The notes under the pieces were generated by a model. It was not told where the DNA came from. It worked only from the letters and a program-made list of their open reading frames with translations, and searched no databases. A stretch of DNA of 64,000 nt from Pseudomonadota bacterium (GTDB lineage: Bacteria > Desulfobacterota > Desulfobulbia > Desulfobulbales > Desulfocapsaceae): contig JAEYNP010000052.1 of assembly GCA_023412495.1 (NCBI GenBank), forward strand, positions 1 through 64,000, read 5' to 3'. Position numbers and translations under genes: made by a program. This document shows positions 1 through 7,738 of this stretch, piece by piece (position 1 is the first letter of the stretch; every line of letters begins with the position of its first letter).

Positions 1-49
1 CCTCAGTCCTCAGTCCTCAGCCCTCAGCCCTCAGCCCTCAGTCCTCAGT
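1..49. repeat. Seven tandem copies of a 7-bp unit
   Basis: Seven head-to-tail copies of CCTCAGT or CCTCAGC run from the window edge to position 49 with no indels; only the seventh base varies. A pyrimidine run (49-66) follows. It resembles the ACTGAG-type islands at 25.4 kb read on the other strand. The left end may be cut off by the window boundary. Confidence 0.85.
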
Positions 50-201
50 CCTTTCCCCTCTTTTTTCGACCCGACATCGGGTCGACATGCCCTGAAATCG
101 GGAGGATATGTCCCGCCGTCCACTGACAGATTCGGAGCAAGTCCGGTAGATTGAACGTCAAAGGCAGTACCCAGTTTCAATCTTTTTACCGGAGGCAGCA
201 A

Positions 202-735
202 ATGGCAACAGGCAAAGTGGGGAGTCGGGCGGTAGCTTCGATAGCATTCGGAGTTTGTTTCATGGCGGTATTTTTCATGACTCTTTTGGCGCCGGGATTG
301 GCGGACACGGCGATGGCGAGGGACCGGGACCGCATCGTCCTCGAATTTGAGGACCGCCATATTCGCAGTAATCGCGGCGAATGGGAGACGCTGCATCTGA
401 AAAGGATGCTGCGGGAGCAGTACCCATGGGTCGAGGTCGACAACCTCGATCTGCGCCGGGTGGTGCTGATCGCCAAGAGCAGGCATGGCAGGGGAGAGGC
501 TCAGCTCAGGGTAGGTAACAGGACGACGGAGGTCCAACCGGTGCCGGGCCACCCGGGGGAATTCCGCGACGACCGGAGGTACACTTTCGACAGGGTCAAT
601 TTCAGCAATCCTTCCCATGGCAGCAACGGCCCCTGGCAGCTCGACCTCCAGGGTAATCTCATTGTGCGGAAGGTGGTGCTGGAGGTCGTCGATCGGCCGC
701 ATCATCGTTACTCCCCGAGACCCTCTCGCTTTTGA
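202..735 (+). CDS. Exported hypothetical protein
   Basis: A 177-residue protein of unknown function. I chose ATG 202 because GGAGG lies 7 bases upstream; the reading frame is open back to a TTG at 151 but that extension has no ribosome site. Residues 1-40 look like a signal peptide (basic start, hydrophobic SIAFGVCFMAVFFMTLLAPG, likely cut after AMA). The mature part is rich in Arg and His, has alternating hydrophobic segments such as DLRRVVLIAKS and ends in a basic tail (HHRYSPRPSRF). It may be a small beta-rich periplasmic protein. I recognise no family. The stop is about 150 bases before the likely HAD start. Confidence 0.7.
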   Translation: MATGKVGSRAVASIAFGVCFMAVFFMTLLAPGLADTAMARDRDRIVLEFEDRHIRSNRGEWETLHLKRMLREQYPWVEVDNLDLRRVVLIAKSRHGRGEAQLRVGNRTTEVQPVPGHPGEFRDDRRYTFDRVNFSNPSHGSNGPWQLDLQGNLIVRKVVLEVVDRPHHRYSPRPSRF

Positions 736-812
736 TGACAAACTGCCGGCAATCTGGTAACGAAAGAAATAACTGTTTAGCAACCGTTGTTACGGTGATT
801 CATCCATATGGC

Positions 813-870
813 CATCGGGATCGAGATGTACGGTTCGATCCCGATTTCGATCGCGATAGCGGTTTCGACC
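813..870. repeat. Degenerate ATCG-type repeat island, copy a
   Basis: This stretch is built from variants of GATCGN/ATTTCGAT units (for example CGATCCCGATTTCGATCGCG). Similar islands lie near 34928-35010, 53290-53326 and 55355-55373. It forms the leader of the HAD phosphatase gene, directly upstream of its ribosome binding site. Reading it as coding would give a low-complexity Asp/Arg/Phe N-terminus, which supports a start downstream of it. Confidence 0.6.
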
Positions 871-884
871 CGAAAGGAGTTTGT

Positions 885-1826
885 TTGACGGCGTACGGAA
901 AGCAAGGAGAAACTTCTTCGACGGTAAAGCGGTTGTTCGTCACCGACCTTGACGGGACGCTGCTCGACGATCACAAGCAGATTGCGCCGCAGGACCTGGC
1001 TGCCCTTGCCCGCCTGCAGCAGCTTGGCATCTCCGTGGCTCTGGCCACCGGCAGATCGGATTTTTCGGTGGAAAAGCTTCTGGAGAAACTGCTGGCCGAA
1101 GCGGAGCCTGCCGTCCTGCCGGCGGACCACATCATCTTCTCGACCGGGGCGGGCATCATGGAATATCCCGGCCGGAGGCTCCTCAAAAGCTTCTCCCTCG
1201 GGCCCGAAAACGTAAGGGGTATCGCCGGGGTGCTCGATTCCCTGGCGCTTGATTACATGATCCATCGGCCGGTGCCCGATACCAGGCGGTTCCTCTACCG
1301 CAAGTCGAACGCCGACAACAACCCCGACTTTCACCGGCGGCTGGAGCTTTACAATTCCCATGCCGCCCCTCTCTCGACTGCAGCTCTTGCGGCAGTCGAC
1401 GGGGCCACCGAGGTGCTGTGCATCGCTCCCGCTCAAATCGGCCACAGTATCGCCGACCATCTCACCGCAACCCTCAAGGACTTCAGTGTCATCAAGGCCA
1501 CTTCCCCGCTTGACGGGCAATCGATCTGGATAGAGATATTCGCTCCGGCCGTCTCGAAAAGCCAGGCGGTTCAGTGGTTGGCCGCAGAACTTGGCGTTGA
1601 CCGGAAGCATGTCTGCGCAGTGGGCAACGACTACAATGACGAGGATCTCCTCCGCTGGGCCGGAGAGAGCTTCGTCGTTGCCAACAGCCCGCCGCCGATC
1701 CTCGCCCGGTTCCGCTCGGTTGCCTCCAACAACGAGGCCGGAGTGAGCGAGGCGGCGAGTTTCTGGCTCGGCCTTTCCGGGCCCTCTACGGATTTTTCTT
1801 TGCTCAACCACTATCCCGTCCGATAA
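885..1826 (+). CDS. HAD-IIB (Cof-type) hydrolase
   Basis: A 313-residue haloacid dehalogenase superfamily hydrolase of the Cof/sucrose-phosphatase type (class IIB cap), probably dephosphorylating a sugar phosphate or nucleotide in the cytoplasm. Motif I is VTDLDGTLLDD, motif II is ATGRS, a Lys precedes the cap return (VSKSQAV) and motif IV is VGNDYNDEDLL. The frame is open from 732, but the first 51 codons are encoded by the ATCG-type repeat. I chose TTG 885 because AAAGGAG sits 5 bases upstream. The substrate cannot be read from the sequence. GlgE-pathway genes downstream make a sugar phosphate attractive, but they are 7 kb away. Confidence 0.85.
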   Translation: MTAYGKQGETSSTVKRLFVTDLDGTLLDDHKQIAPQDLAALARLQQLGISVALATGRSDFSVEKLLEKLLAEAEPAVLPADHIIFSTGAGIMEYPGRRLLKSFSLGPENVRGIAGVLDSLALDYMIHRPVPDTRRFLYRKSNADNNPDFHRRLELYNSHAAPLSTAALAAVDGATEVLCIAPAQIGHSIADHLTATLKDFSVIKATSPLDGQSIWIEIFAPAVSKSQAVQWLAAELGVDRKHVCAVGNDYNDEDLLRWAGESFVVANSPPPILARFRSVASNNEAGVSEAASFWLGLSGPSTDFSLLNHYPVR

Positions 1827-1971
1827 ATAACCGGACCGGTCCCGGTCGGGAGACAGAAGGATTATTCGCGGAAAATCGCCGCGAGAAAATTCAGTTACCC
1901 CCAAATGAAAACGGCAGCCGAATTCATTGTGTCGGTACATCTGAAATAAAGCATGGATATTACGCAGAATA

Positions 1972-1980
1972 TGTTATACT
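1972..1980 (+). promoter_or_regulatory. Possible extended -10 promoter for the DUF342 gene
   Basis: TGTTATACT matches an extended -10 element (TGnTATAAT) inside a locally AT-rich stretch, about 70 bases before the GTG start at 2050. No good -35 box is seen (CATGGA is the spaced hexamer), as is common for extended -10 promoters. Confidence 0.35.
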
Positions 1981-2049
1981 GTAGGTAAGCTAAGTTTCGG
2001 CGGCATGGCGGGGTGCCGATCCTGACGGTAAATCGGAGGAGGAGCGGGC

Positions 2050-3738
2050 GTGGCAACCAGGGTGAGGGTTCTCTTTCAAACGAAAACAATGACCTGCGGC
2101 GAGGCGGAGGCCAGGCAGACAGTGGTGGTCAGCCAGCTCATGCCGGCGGGCGCCGTGCTTGTCGCCTTCGAGGGGGGAGGCGAGGTGGCGCAGGTTCTCG
2201 AGGTGAAGGGGACGGTCGACCTGGTCCCCGGCAAGTTCGTGGAATTCTCTTCGAACAAGAGGGCCCTGCTTGCCACCGTGCCCGGCTATCCCAGTCTGAC
2301 CCGGAGGAGGCATGGTTCCGGAGAGAAGCTGACGGTCGATCTCGAACCCCTCGTCCTGGTCGGTGAGGAGGGCTGGACGGTGAAGATGAACCTTTATCCG
2401 CCGGTGTCCGGCGCCGAGCTGCCGGATGTCGCGGAGATCATGGACCTGCTCGCGGCCAGGGACGTCCGGTGGGGGGTCCGAGAAAAAAATATCGCCGCCT
2501 GTATCGAGGCGGTAAAAGCCGACGGACTGCCCCGGAAGGATCAGGTCATCGCCCGGGGGCGGCTGCCCGTGAACGGCGAGAACGCCCGGCTGCGCATCGA
2601 TATCGCGATCGGCGAGCAGGCGGGCAGGGAACTCGCCGGCGGGCGCATCGATTTCCGCGAGAGGCGTTTGTTTGTGGGGGTAGACCCCGGCAAGCTGCTC
2701 GCCACCAGGATTACGGCGACCGTCGGGATTGCCGGCGTCAACATCTATGGCCAGGAGATCCCTCAGGTTCCGGGCAAGGACCTGGCGATCAAACCCGGCG
2801 AGGATATCCTCTACGACGCCGAGAGCGGGGAGATCCGCGCGGCCTTCGCCGGGGTGTTGTCGGTGGTCTCGGACAGCTGCGTGCGGGTGACCGCCAAGCA
2901 GGTCATCTCCGGCGACATCGATTTTCGTACAGGCAATATCGATTCGCGGGCGGCGATCGAGATCGGCGGCTCGGTCAAGCCGGGGTTTGTCGTCATCGCC
3001 GGCGGCGACCTGGCGATCGGCGGGAGCGTTGAGTCGGCGAGGGTCGTCGGTCACGCCAATGTCGTCATCCGCGGCGGCTTAACCGGCAAGGATGCCCTGG
3101 TCGAGGCCGACGGCGATGTTGAGGTGCCGGTCATCGGCAACGGGCGCATTTCCTGCCAGGGCAGCGTGACGATCGGGCGGGAGGCCTATTACGCCGAAAT
3201 CCGGAGCCTCCGGGATATCATCTGCGCCGATCAGGCCAAGGTGGTGGGGTCCGAACTCTTCGCCGGCGGCAGCATCACGGTCATGGACGTGGATACCGAC
3301 AGCAGTCCCAACTCGATCCTGGCCGCAGCGACCGCGCCGGACAGATATGACCGTTACCAGAAGCTCCTGAAGAACTATTTTTCGGCCCAGGCTGCCGTGG
3401 ACAACTGGCTCCGCCGCTTCGGCACGTCGATTACGAGCGACGACTTCGACGAACTTCAGGAGGATCTGCACGACGCGGAAAAACTGCTGCAGTCATACAA
3501 TCTGGTCCCGGCTGCGGGCGAACGGGACAAGGCGGGCGGGGTGCGCCATGCCTGCCGGCAGAAGATCATGGTGAACGGTGCGGTGTGTGCAGGCGCCGTG
3601 ATTCGTATAGGCAATTCCGAGGGAACTCTCAAGAAGAGGTTTAGCGAGGGGTTTTTCGCATTGAACGCCGACACGGGCCTCATCGAATTCCATTCAAAGA
3701 AGCGCGGTCCCCTGGGAGCAGTCGTCGAGAAGATCTGA
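2050..3738 (+). CDS. DUF342 / FapA-type polymer-forming protein
   Basis: A 562-residue DUF342 family protein (FapA, flagellar assembly protein A family). Residues 1-240 hold the N-terminal domain. About 250-400 is the repeated beta-helix region, with GGDLAIGGSVESARVV and similar strands in which short Gly/Val/Ile units recur, as in bactofilin-like helices. Residues 430-500 are a predicted helical hairpin (KLLKNYFSAQAAVDNWL...DDFDELQEDLHDAEKLL). The GTG start is preceded by GGAGGAG about 11 bases upstream. Family members take part in flagellar or surface-complex control, but no flagellar genes are nearby, so the role here is open. The next gene (CBS) follows after 39 bases and may be co-transcribed. 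Confidence 0.85.
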   Translation: MATRVRVLFQTKTMTCGEAEARQTVVVSQLMPAGAVLVAFEGGGEVAQVLEVKGTVDLVPGKFVEFSSNKRALLATVPGYPSLTRRRHGSGEKLTVDLEPLVLVGEEGWTVKMNLYPPVSGAELPDVAEIMDLLAARDVRWGVREKNIAACIEAVKADGLPRKDQVIARGRLPVNGENARLRIDIAIGEQAGRELAGGRIDFRERRLFVGVDPGKLLATRITATVGIAGVNIYGQEIPQVPGKDLAIKPGEDILYDAESGEIRAAFAGVLSVVSDSCVRVTAKQVISGDIDFRTGNIDSRAAIEIGGSVKPGFVVIAGGDLAIGGSVESARVVGHANVVIRGGLTGKDALVEADGDVEVPVIGNGRISCQGSVTIGREAYYAEIRSLRDIICADQAKVVGSELFAGGSITVMDVDTDSSPNSILAAATAPDRYDRYQKLLKNYFSAQAAVDNWLRRFGTSITSDDFDELQEDLHDAEKLLQSYNLVPAAGERDKAGGVRHACRQKIMVNGAVCAGAVIRIGNSEGTLKKRFSEGFFALNADTGLIEFHSKKRGPLGAVVEKI

Positions 3739-3777
3739 AAAGGGGAAGAAAACAGACCGGAAAGGGAGGAGTTAATC

Positions 3778-4422
3778 ATGTTCGTCAAAATGTGGATGGG
3801 CACCGACGTGGTAACCGTCACGCCGAACCAGACCGTCGCCGAGGCGAAAAAACTGATGCAGGACCGCCGGATCAGGCGGCTGCCGGTGGTGGAGGAGGAG
3901 GCCCTGATCGGGGTGGTGAGCGTTAACGACCTGAAAAAGGTCATGCCCTCGATCCTCGATTTTCAGGTGGACAACGAAGCGCAGTTTGCCGCCGACCATA
4001 CGGAGGTCCGGACGGTCATGACCTCTTCGCCGATCACCATCGGCCCGGATGATACCTTGGTCGAGGCGGCCAGGAAAATGCGCCGAAACAATATCGACGG
4101 CCTGCCGGTGGTGGAGAACCGGAAGTTGGTCGGCATTCTCAGCATCAGCGACATCCTCGACGCCTTCCTCGAGATCATGGTCATCGACCATGCCGGGACC
4201 CGTTTCGACCTGAAGATCGATCAAGCCCCGGAAACCTTCTATAAAATGATCAGGGCCTTTCAGAAACAGCAGAAGGAGATAGTGGCGATAACCCAGTTCC
4301 ACAACTTCAGCAAGGACCAACAGATGGTCTCGATCCAGATTCGCGGCGAGGACAACGAAGATCTCATCGACCTGCTCTGGGCCGGCAACGTCACCATCGA
4401 ACGCATCACCCCGGTTCCGTGA
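3778..4422 (+). CDS. Tandem CBS-domain protein with ACT-like C-terminus (AcuB-like)
   Basis: A 214-residue cytoplasmic sensor protein. Residues 1-60 form CBS1 (ending IGVVSVNDLKK) and 78-135 form CBS2 (VMTSSPITIGPDD...LVGILSISDIL). Together they make a Bateman module that usually binds adenine nucleotides. Residues 140-214 (MVIDHAGTRFDLKI...) resemble the ACT-like half of AcuB-type proteins. The start is firm, with GGGAGGAG 7 bases before ATG. There is no fused enzyme, so it probably acts on a partner. Confidence 0.85.
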   Translation: MFVKMWMGTDVVTVTPNQTVAEAKKLMQDRRIRRLPVVEEEALIGVVSVNDLKKVMPSILDFQVDNEAQFAADHTEVRTVMTSSPITIGPDDTLVEAARKMRRNNIDGLPVVENRKLVGILSISDILDAFLEIMVIDHAGTRFDLKIDQAPETFYKMIRAFQKQQKEIVAITQFHNFSKDQQMVSIQIRGEDNEDLIDLLWAGNVTIERITPVP

Positions 4423-4596
4423 ATGCAATAGCTGGTTGAAATGACAAGCGAACTCGTTTTCCCGGGGAAGTTCCTAGCATTTTCTGGTGCGGAAGCCCTA
4501 TTTATTGTTCGAGAGTTTATCTGAGTTCGGGTAGAATGAATAACCCTTTTCCGGAAAACGAACCTTTCAGATAAACCAATTTTGGTGGGTCATACG

Positions 4597-5943
4597 ATGA
4601 ATGACAAGGAACTGCAAAAGCAATTACAGGTCAAGGTGAGGAAGAAGCTCGAACCGCTGTTTGACAAATACAAGATGGATTTCGGCGGCATCGATGCCGC
4701 GTTGAAGTGGAAGCCGATCGTCCTGATCATCGGCAACTACTCCTCCGGCAAATCAACCCTCATCAACGAGCTGGTGGGCCAGAATATCCAGCGGACCGGG
4801 CAGGCCCCGACCGACGATTCCTTCACCATCATTACCAGTGATCCGGGGATCGACAATCTCGAGACCCCCGGCTCTACCCTGGTCAATGACGAGAATCTGC
4901 CCTTCGGTCACTTCAAGAGATTCGGCGAAAAGCTGATCTCCCATATCTGCATGAAGCAGATCGCCAGCCCCATGCTCCAGAACATGGCGATCATCGACAG
5001 TCCGGGCATGATCGACGCAACCACCGAGTACAACCGGGGCTACGATTACATGAAGGTCATCGGCGAGTTCGCCAAGATGGCCGATCTCATCGTCCTCATG
5101 TTCGACCCGCATAAGGCCGGGACCATCAAGGAATCCTACGACGCCATCCGCAATACCCTGCCGGAGAAATCCGGGGAACATCGCATCGTTTTCGTCATGA
5201 GCCGGATCGATGAATGCGACAACCTGAGCGATTTCACCCGTTCCTACGGAACGCTCTGCTGGAATATGTCGCAGATGACCGGGCGCAAGGATATTCCCCA
5301 TATCTACCTGACCTATTCTCCCACGGCGGTGGCGGCCAATGCGGTGGCGGAAGGCTGGCCGCAGGAACGCGAGGATCTCATCCAGAAGATCATGAAGGCT
5401 CCCGGTTTCCGGATGAATCACATTCTCGAGGACATCGATCGCCAGGTGAACGAGGTGCAGATCGTGGCCCAGGCCGTGAGCGCGTTTCTCTCCCGGGCGG
5501 GCAAGGTGTTCTGGAAATTCGCCAACTATACCCTGGGGATCGCCCTGGTCCTCTTCCTGTTCGGGGACGTCCTGTTGAACACCATTTTTTCCGCCCCGGA
5601 CACCACCCTTATCGCCTCGCTCAGGGGTGGAACACTTGAACCGGCCAACCTGATCGTCCCCGGCGTGCTTGCCCTTTTGACCCTGTTCATCGGATCCTTC
5701 AGTTACAGCAAGATCGTCTTCCCGCAGATGCGGCGCCGCGCCCTCGCCAATGGAGCAGGTCTCGTCAAGCTGGATAACGACTACCGCCGCAACCTGTGGC
5801 GGAAGATGGAAAGCAAGGTTCGGGAAAATCTCCTGGGAATGTCGGTCAAGGATCTGTGGGCCGGCTACGGCAGAAGCCTCGCGAAGATCGACACCTTCCT
5901 CAATTACGACCTGAAGAAGTACTACGAAAAGATAGTCAACTGA
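4597..5943 (+). CDS. Dynamin-like (EHD-type) GTPase with C-terminal membrane segments
   Basis: A 448-residue large GTPase. The G1 loop is IGNYSSGKST (about residue 45), the switch Thr lies in GQAPTDDSFT, G3 is DSPG, and G4 is SRID. The G domain resembles EHD/dynamin ATPase-GTPases more than small GTPases. Residues about 305-330 (FANYTLGIALVLFLFGDVLL) and 350-375 (LIVPGVLALLTLFIGSF) are hydrophobic and probably anchor it in the membrane. I used ATG 4597 because GGTGGG precedes it; a TTG at 4582 is possible. Bacterial relatives are proposed to remodel membranes. The gene stands alone and ends in a strong terminator. Confidence 0.8.
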   Translation: MNDKELQKQLQVKVRKKLEPLFDKYKMDFGGIDAALKWKPIVLIIGNYSSGKSTLINELVGQNIQRTGQAPTDDSFTIITSDPGIDNLETPGSTLVNDENLPFGHFKRFGEKLISHICMKQIASPMLQNMAIIDSPGMIDATTEYNRGYDYMKVIGEFAKMADLIVLMFDPHKAGTIKESYDAIRNTLPEKSGEHRIVFVMSRIDECDNLSDFTRSYGTLCWNMSQMTGRKDIPHIYLTYSPTAVAANAVAEGWPQEREDLIQKIMKAPGFRMNHILEDIDRQVNEVQIVAQAVSAFLSRAGKVFWKFANYTLGIALVLFLFGDVLLNTIFSAPDTTLIASLRGGTLEPANLIVPGVLALLTLFIGSFSYSKIVFPQMRRRALANGAGLVKLDNDYRRNLWRKMESKVRENLLGMSVKDLWAGYGRSLAKIDTFLNYDLKKYYEKIVN

Positions 5944-5967
5944 GCTGGCAAAATATATAGCGCCGCC

Positions 5968-6010
5968 AAGGCCGGGAAGAGCTGCCTCGCTTCCCGGCCT
6001 TCTTTTTTTT
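5968..6010 (+). terminator. Intrinsic terminator after the dynamin-like gene
   Basis: A perfect 12-bp stem (AAGGCCGGGAAG at 5968-5979 with CTTCCCGGCCTT at 5990-6001) has a 10-base loop and is followed by a run of eight T. It starts 24 bases after the stop codon at 5943, which is the classic Rho-independent form. Confidence 0.95.
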
Positions 6011-6238
6011 ATTCACGAAAAGCGTTGTCTTGCGGCAGAGGATTTTGTCCTGTCCCGCAGGAACTGCCTGCCGATTTGCCGGTCATCCTTTATTGCTTCG
6101 ATATTCCAGGGAAAAATCCTTCTCGACGTGGAGTCTGCATGGTCCGGCCGCCCTGCGTGTCCTTGCCGATTAGGAATTTGGAATTATTTTATGTCAAACC
6201 CGAACAAGAGGGTTTCACGAACATAAGGGAGGCGAGCT

Positions 6239-6493
6239 ATGTACGACAAAAACGAATTGTGCCGGAAAATAACCGAGCTGTATCCTGATATAGGGGTGTG
6301 TGGAATAGATATCGATGTCGATTACGATCAAGGCAAGAATGTCTGGGTTGTCGATCTCAAGAAGGAAGATCATGAGCTTAAGCATCATCTTGAACTGACC
6401 GATGCGGAACCGTGCATGGAAGGGAAACAGTGCGTGTCCCTCGGCCTTGAGATTGCGCAGCTCATGAATAATATTCAAGGAAGACAGTTTTAG
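6239..6493 (+). CDS. Small acidic hypothetical protein
   Basis: An 84-residue soluble protein that I do not recognise. AAGGGAGG ends 7 bases before the ATG, and composition is coding-like. It contains GIDIDVDYDQGKNVWVVDLKKED, a strand-turn-strand look with Asp clusters, and two Cys later (DAEPCMEGKQCVSLG) that could bind metal or form a disulfide. It is monocistronic and convergent with the response regulator gene. Confidence 0.7.
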   Translation: MYDKNELCRKITELYPDIGVCGIDIDVDYDQGKNVWVVDLKKEDHELKHHLELTDAEPCMEGKQCVSLGLEIAQLMNNIQGRQF

Positions 6494-6534
6494 CGGCAAA
6501 TAGGGCCGACGGCTGGCCGAACCGGCCGCTCAAA

Positions 6535-6664
6535 GAGCAATCAGCTATCAGCTTTTAGTGCCTTAGAAATTCATTTTGTGTTTTTTGAAATAATTTCGTG
6601 AAGGTACTTGTACCCCCTTGTGGGGGGCAGGAGGAAGGAATTGATCGCTGATGGCTGATCGCTC
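6535..6664. repeat. Inverted ATCAGC-type repeat between convergent genes
   Basis: GAGCAATCAGCTATCAGC (6535-6552) is matched at 16 of 18 positions by the inverted copy at 6647-6664, with a 94-base spacer. The right arm continues with further CAGCTGA-type units. It fills most of the gap between the convergent stops at 6493 and 6691. Related ATCAGC units occur near 24.5 kb and 39.4 kb. Confidence 0.7.
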
Positions 6665-6690
6665 ACATCAGCTGAACGGTTGACGAAAAA

Positions 6691-7296
6691 CTACGGGGTA
6701 TTTTCCAGTTCCTTTGCGCAATCCGGGCAGATTCGGTTTGCGGTGTCCTTTGTGGAAAGATGGCTCAGGTATTCTTCTATTCCGAACCACTGTTTGTTGC
6801 CGTCCAGGATCTTTTTGCAGCACAGGCACATGGGTAAAACTCTTTCCAGGGATTCGATTTTTTTCAACGCCAGGGCCAAATCGTCGAGAAGATCTTCCTT
6901 CTCCTGCAGGAACCTTTTCCTCTCAATGGCATAGTAGACCGATTTCAGGAGCATCATCGGCGACAGATCCTGCTTTTCGAGAAAATCCTGAGCCCCGTAC
7001 CGTATGGCCTGCACAGCCATCTGTTCATTGTTCAGACTGGCCAGGACCACCACCGCGCTTTCCGGAAATTGCGAGATCACGCGCCGAACCGTATCGATCC
7101 CCTGTGAATCGGGCAGGTACAGATCGAGGAGCACTGCGTCGAAATCGGCATGGGCGAGCACCCCGATGGCCGCCTTGAGGGTGGCTACTTCGGTCAGTTC
7201 GCAGGACAGTTTCATTTTGATGTCCGACATCATCTCCTTGATCAACAGGATATCGGCGGGAGTGTCTTCGACGATGAGGATTGACAGTTTGTCCAT
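6691..7296 (-). CDS. Response regulator with C-terminal zinc-ribbon-like domain
   Basis: A 201-residue two-component receiver protein. The receiver covers residues 1-125, with acidic pair ED (10-11), phosphoacceptor Asp58 in LLDLYLP, the switch Ser in VVVLASL and the conserved Lys in FLEKQD. A helix of about 30 residues follows, then a Cys cluster (CLCCKK...CPDC), a small metal-binding tail often seen on deltaproteobacterial histidine kinases and regulators. There is no DNA-binding domain, so output is probably by protein contact. I used ATG 7296 (GAGG 9 bases upstream) rather than the longer open frame to 7353. It is divergent from the sigma54 activator gene. Confidence 0.85.
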   Translation of the reverse strand: MDKLSILIVEDTPADILLIKEMMSDIKMKLSCELTEVATLKAAIGVLAHADFDAVLLDLYLPDSQGIDTVRRVISQFPESAVVVLASLNNEQMAVQAIRYGAQDFLEKQDLSPMMLLKSVYYAIERKRFLQEKEDLLDDLALALKKIESLERVLPMCLCCKKILDGNKQWFGIEEYLSHLSTKDTANRICPDCAKELENTP

Positions 7297-7738
7297 CGAT
7301 GCAATGCCTCGTGGTTTGTTTATCGCCAACGTGTTTCGCTGAAAGTGTTGCAAGATTCATACTCAATTCGATCGCAGTTGTTGATTGCGATTCAATATAT
7401 TGTTATGAAAAATTTGCTCACCGGCTTACACTTCTCTCGAGTGAAAACTATTATATGACAATGCTAGCCTCTTTCATTGAGATGAGTTAATATATTGTAG
7501 ATACCACTATCATTGGAGTTGTTGCGGATTTTAAGATCTAACGAAAGGATAGGAATTAATGATGTTTCAGTGTTATTTTCTGCAATTTTACCGTATCTAG
7601 TGCCTGCGTAATTTTTCTTGAAACATTCTTCGGTTCTTTGCCGGCCCCTTTAGCTGCGATAACACGACCGAACATCATCAACGTTCATTCGGATCATCCG
7701 TGTCGTGCTCTTTAACCAGTGTTTCAGGGGGAGTTGTA
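7297..7738. promoter_or_regulatory. AT-rich divergent promoter region
   Basis: The 442 bases between the divergent regulator genes are clearly AT-rich compared with their surroundings, as expected for promoters and operators. No ORF in it looks coding. I see no clear -35/-10 pair or sigma54 site that I would defend. Confidence 0.4.
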
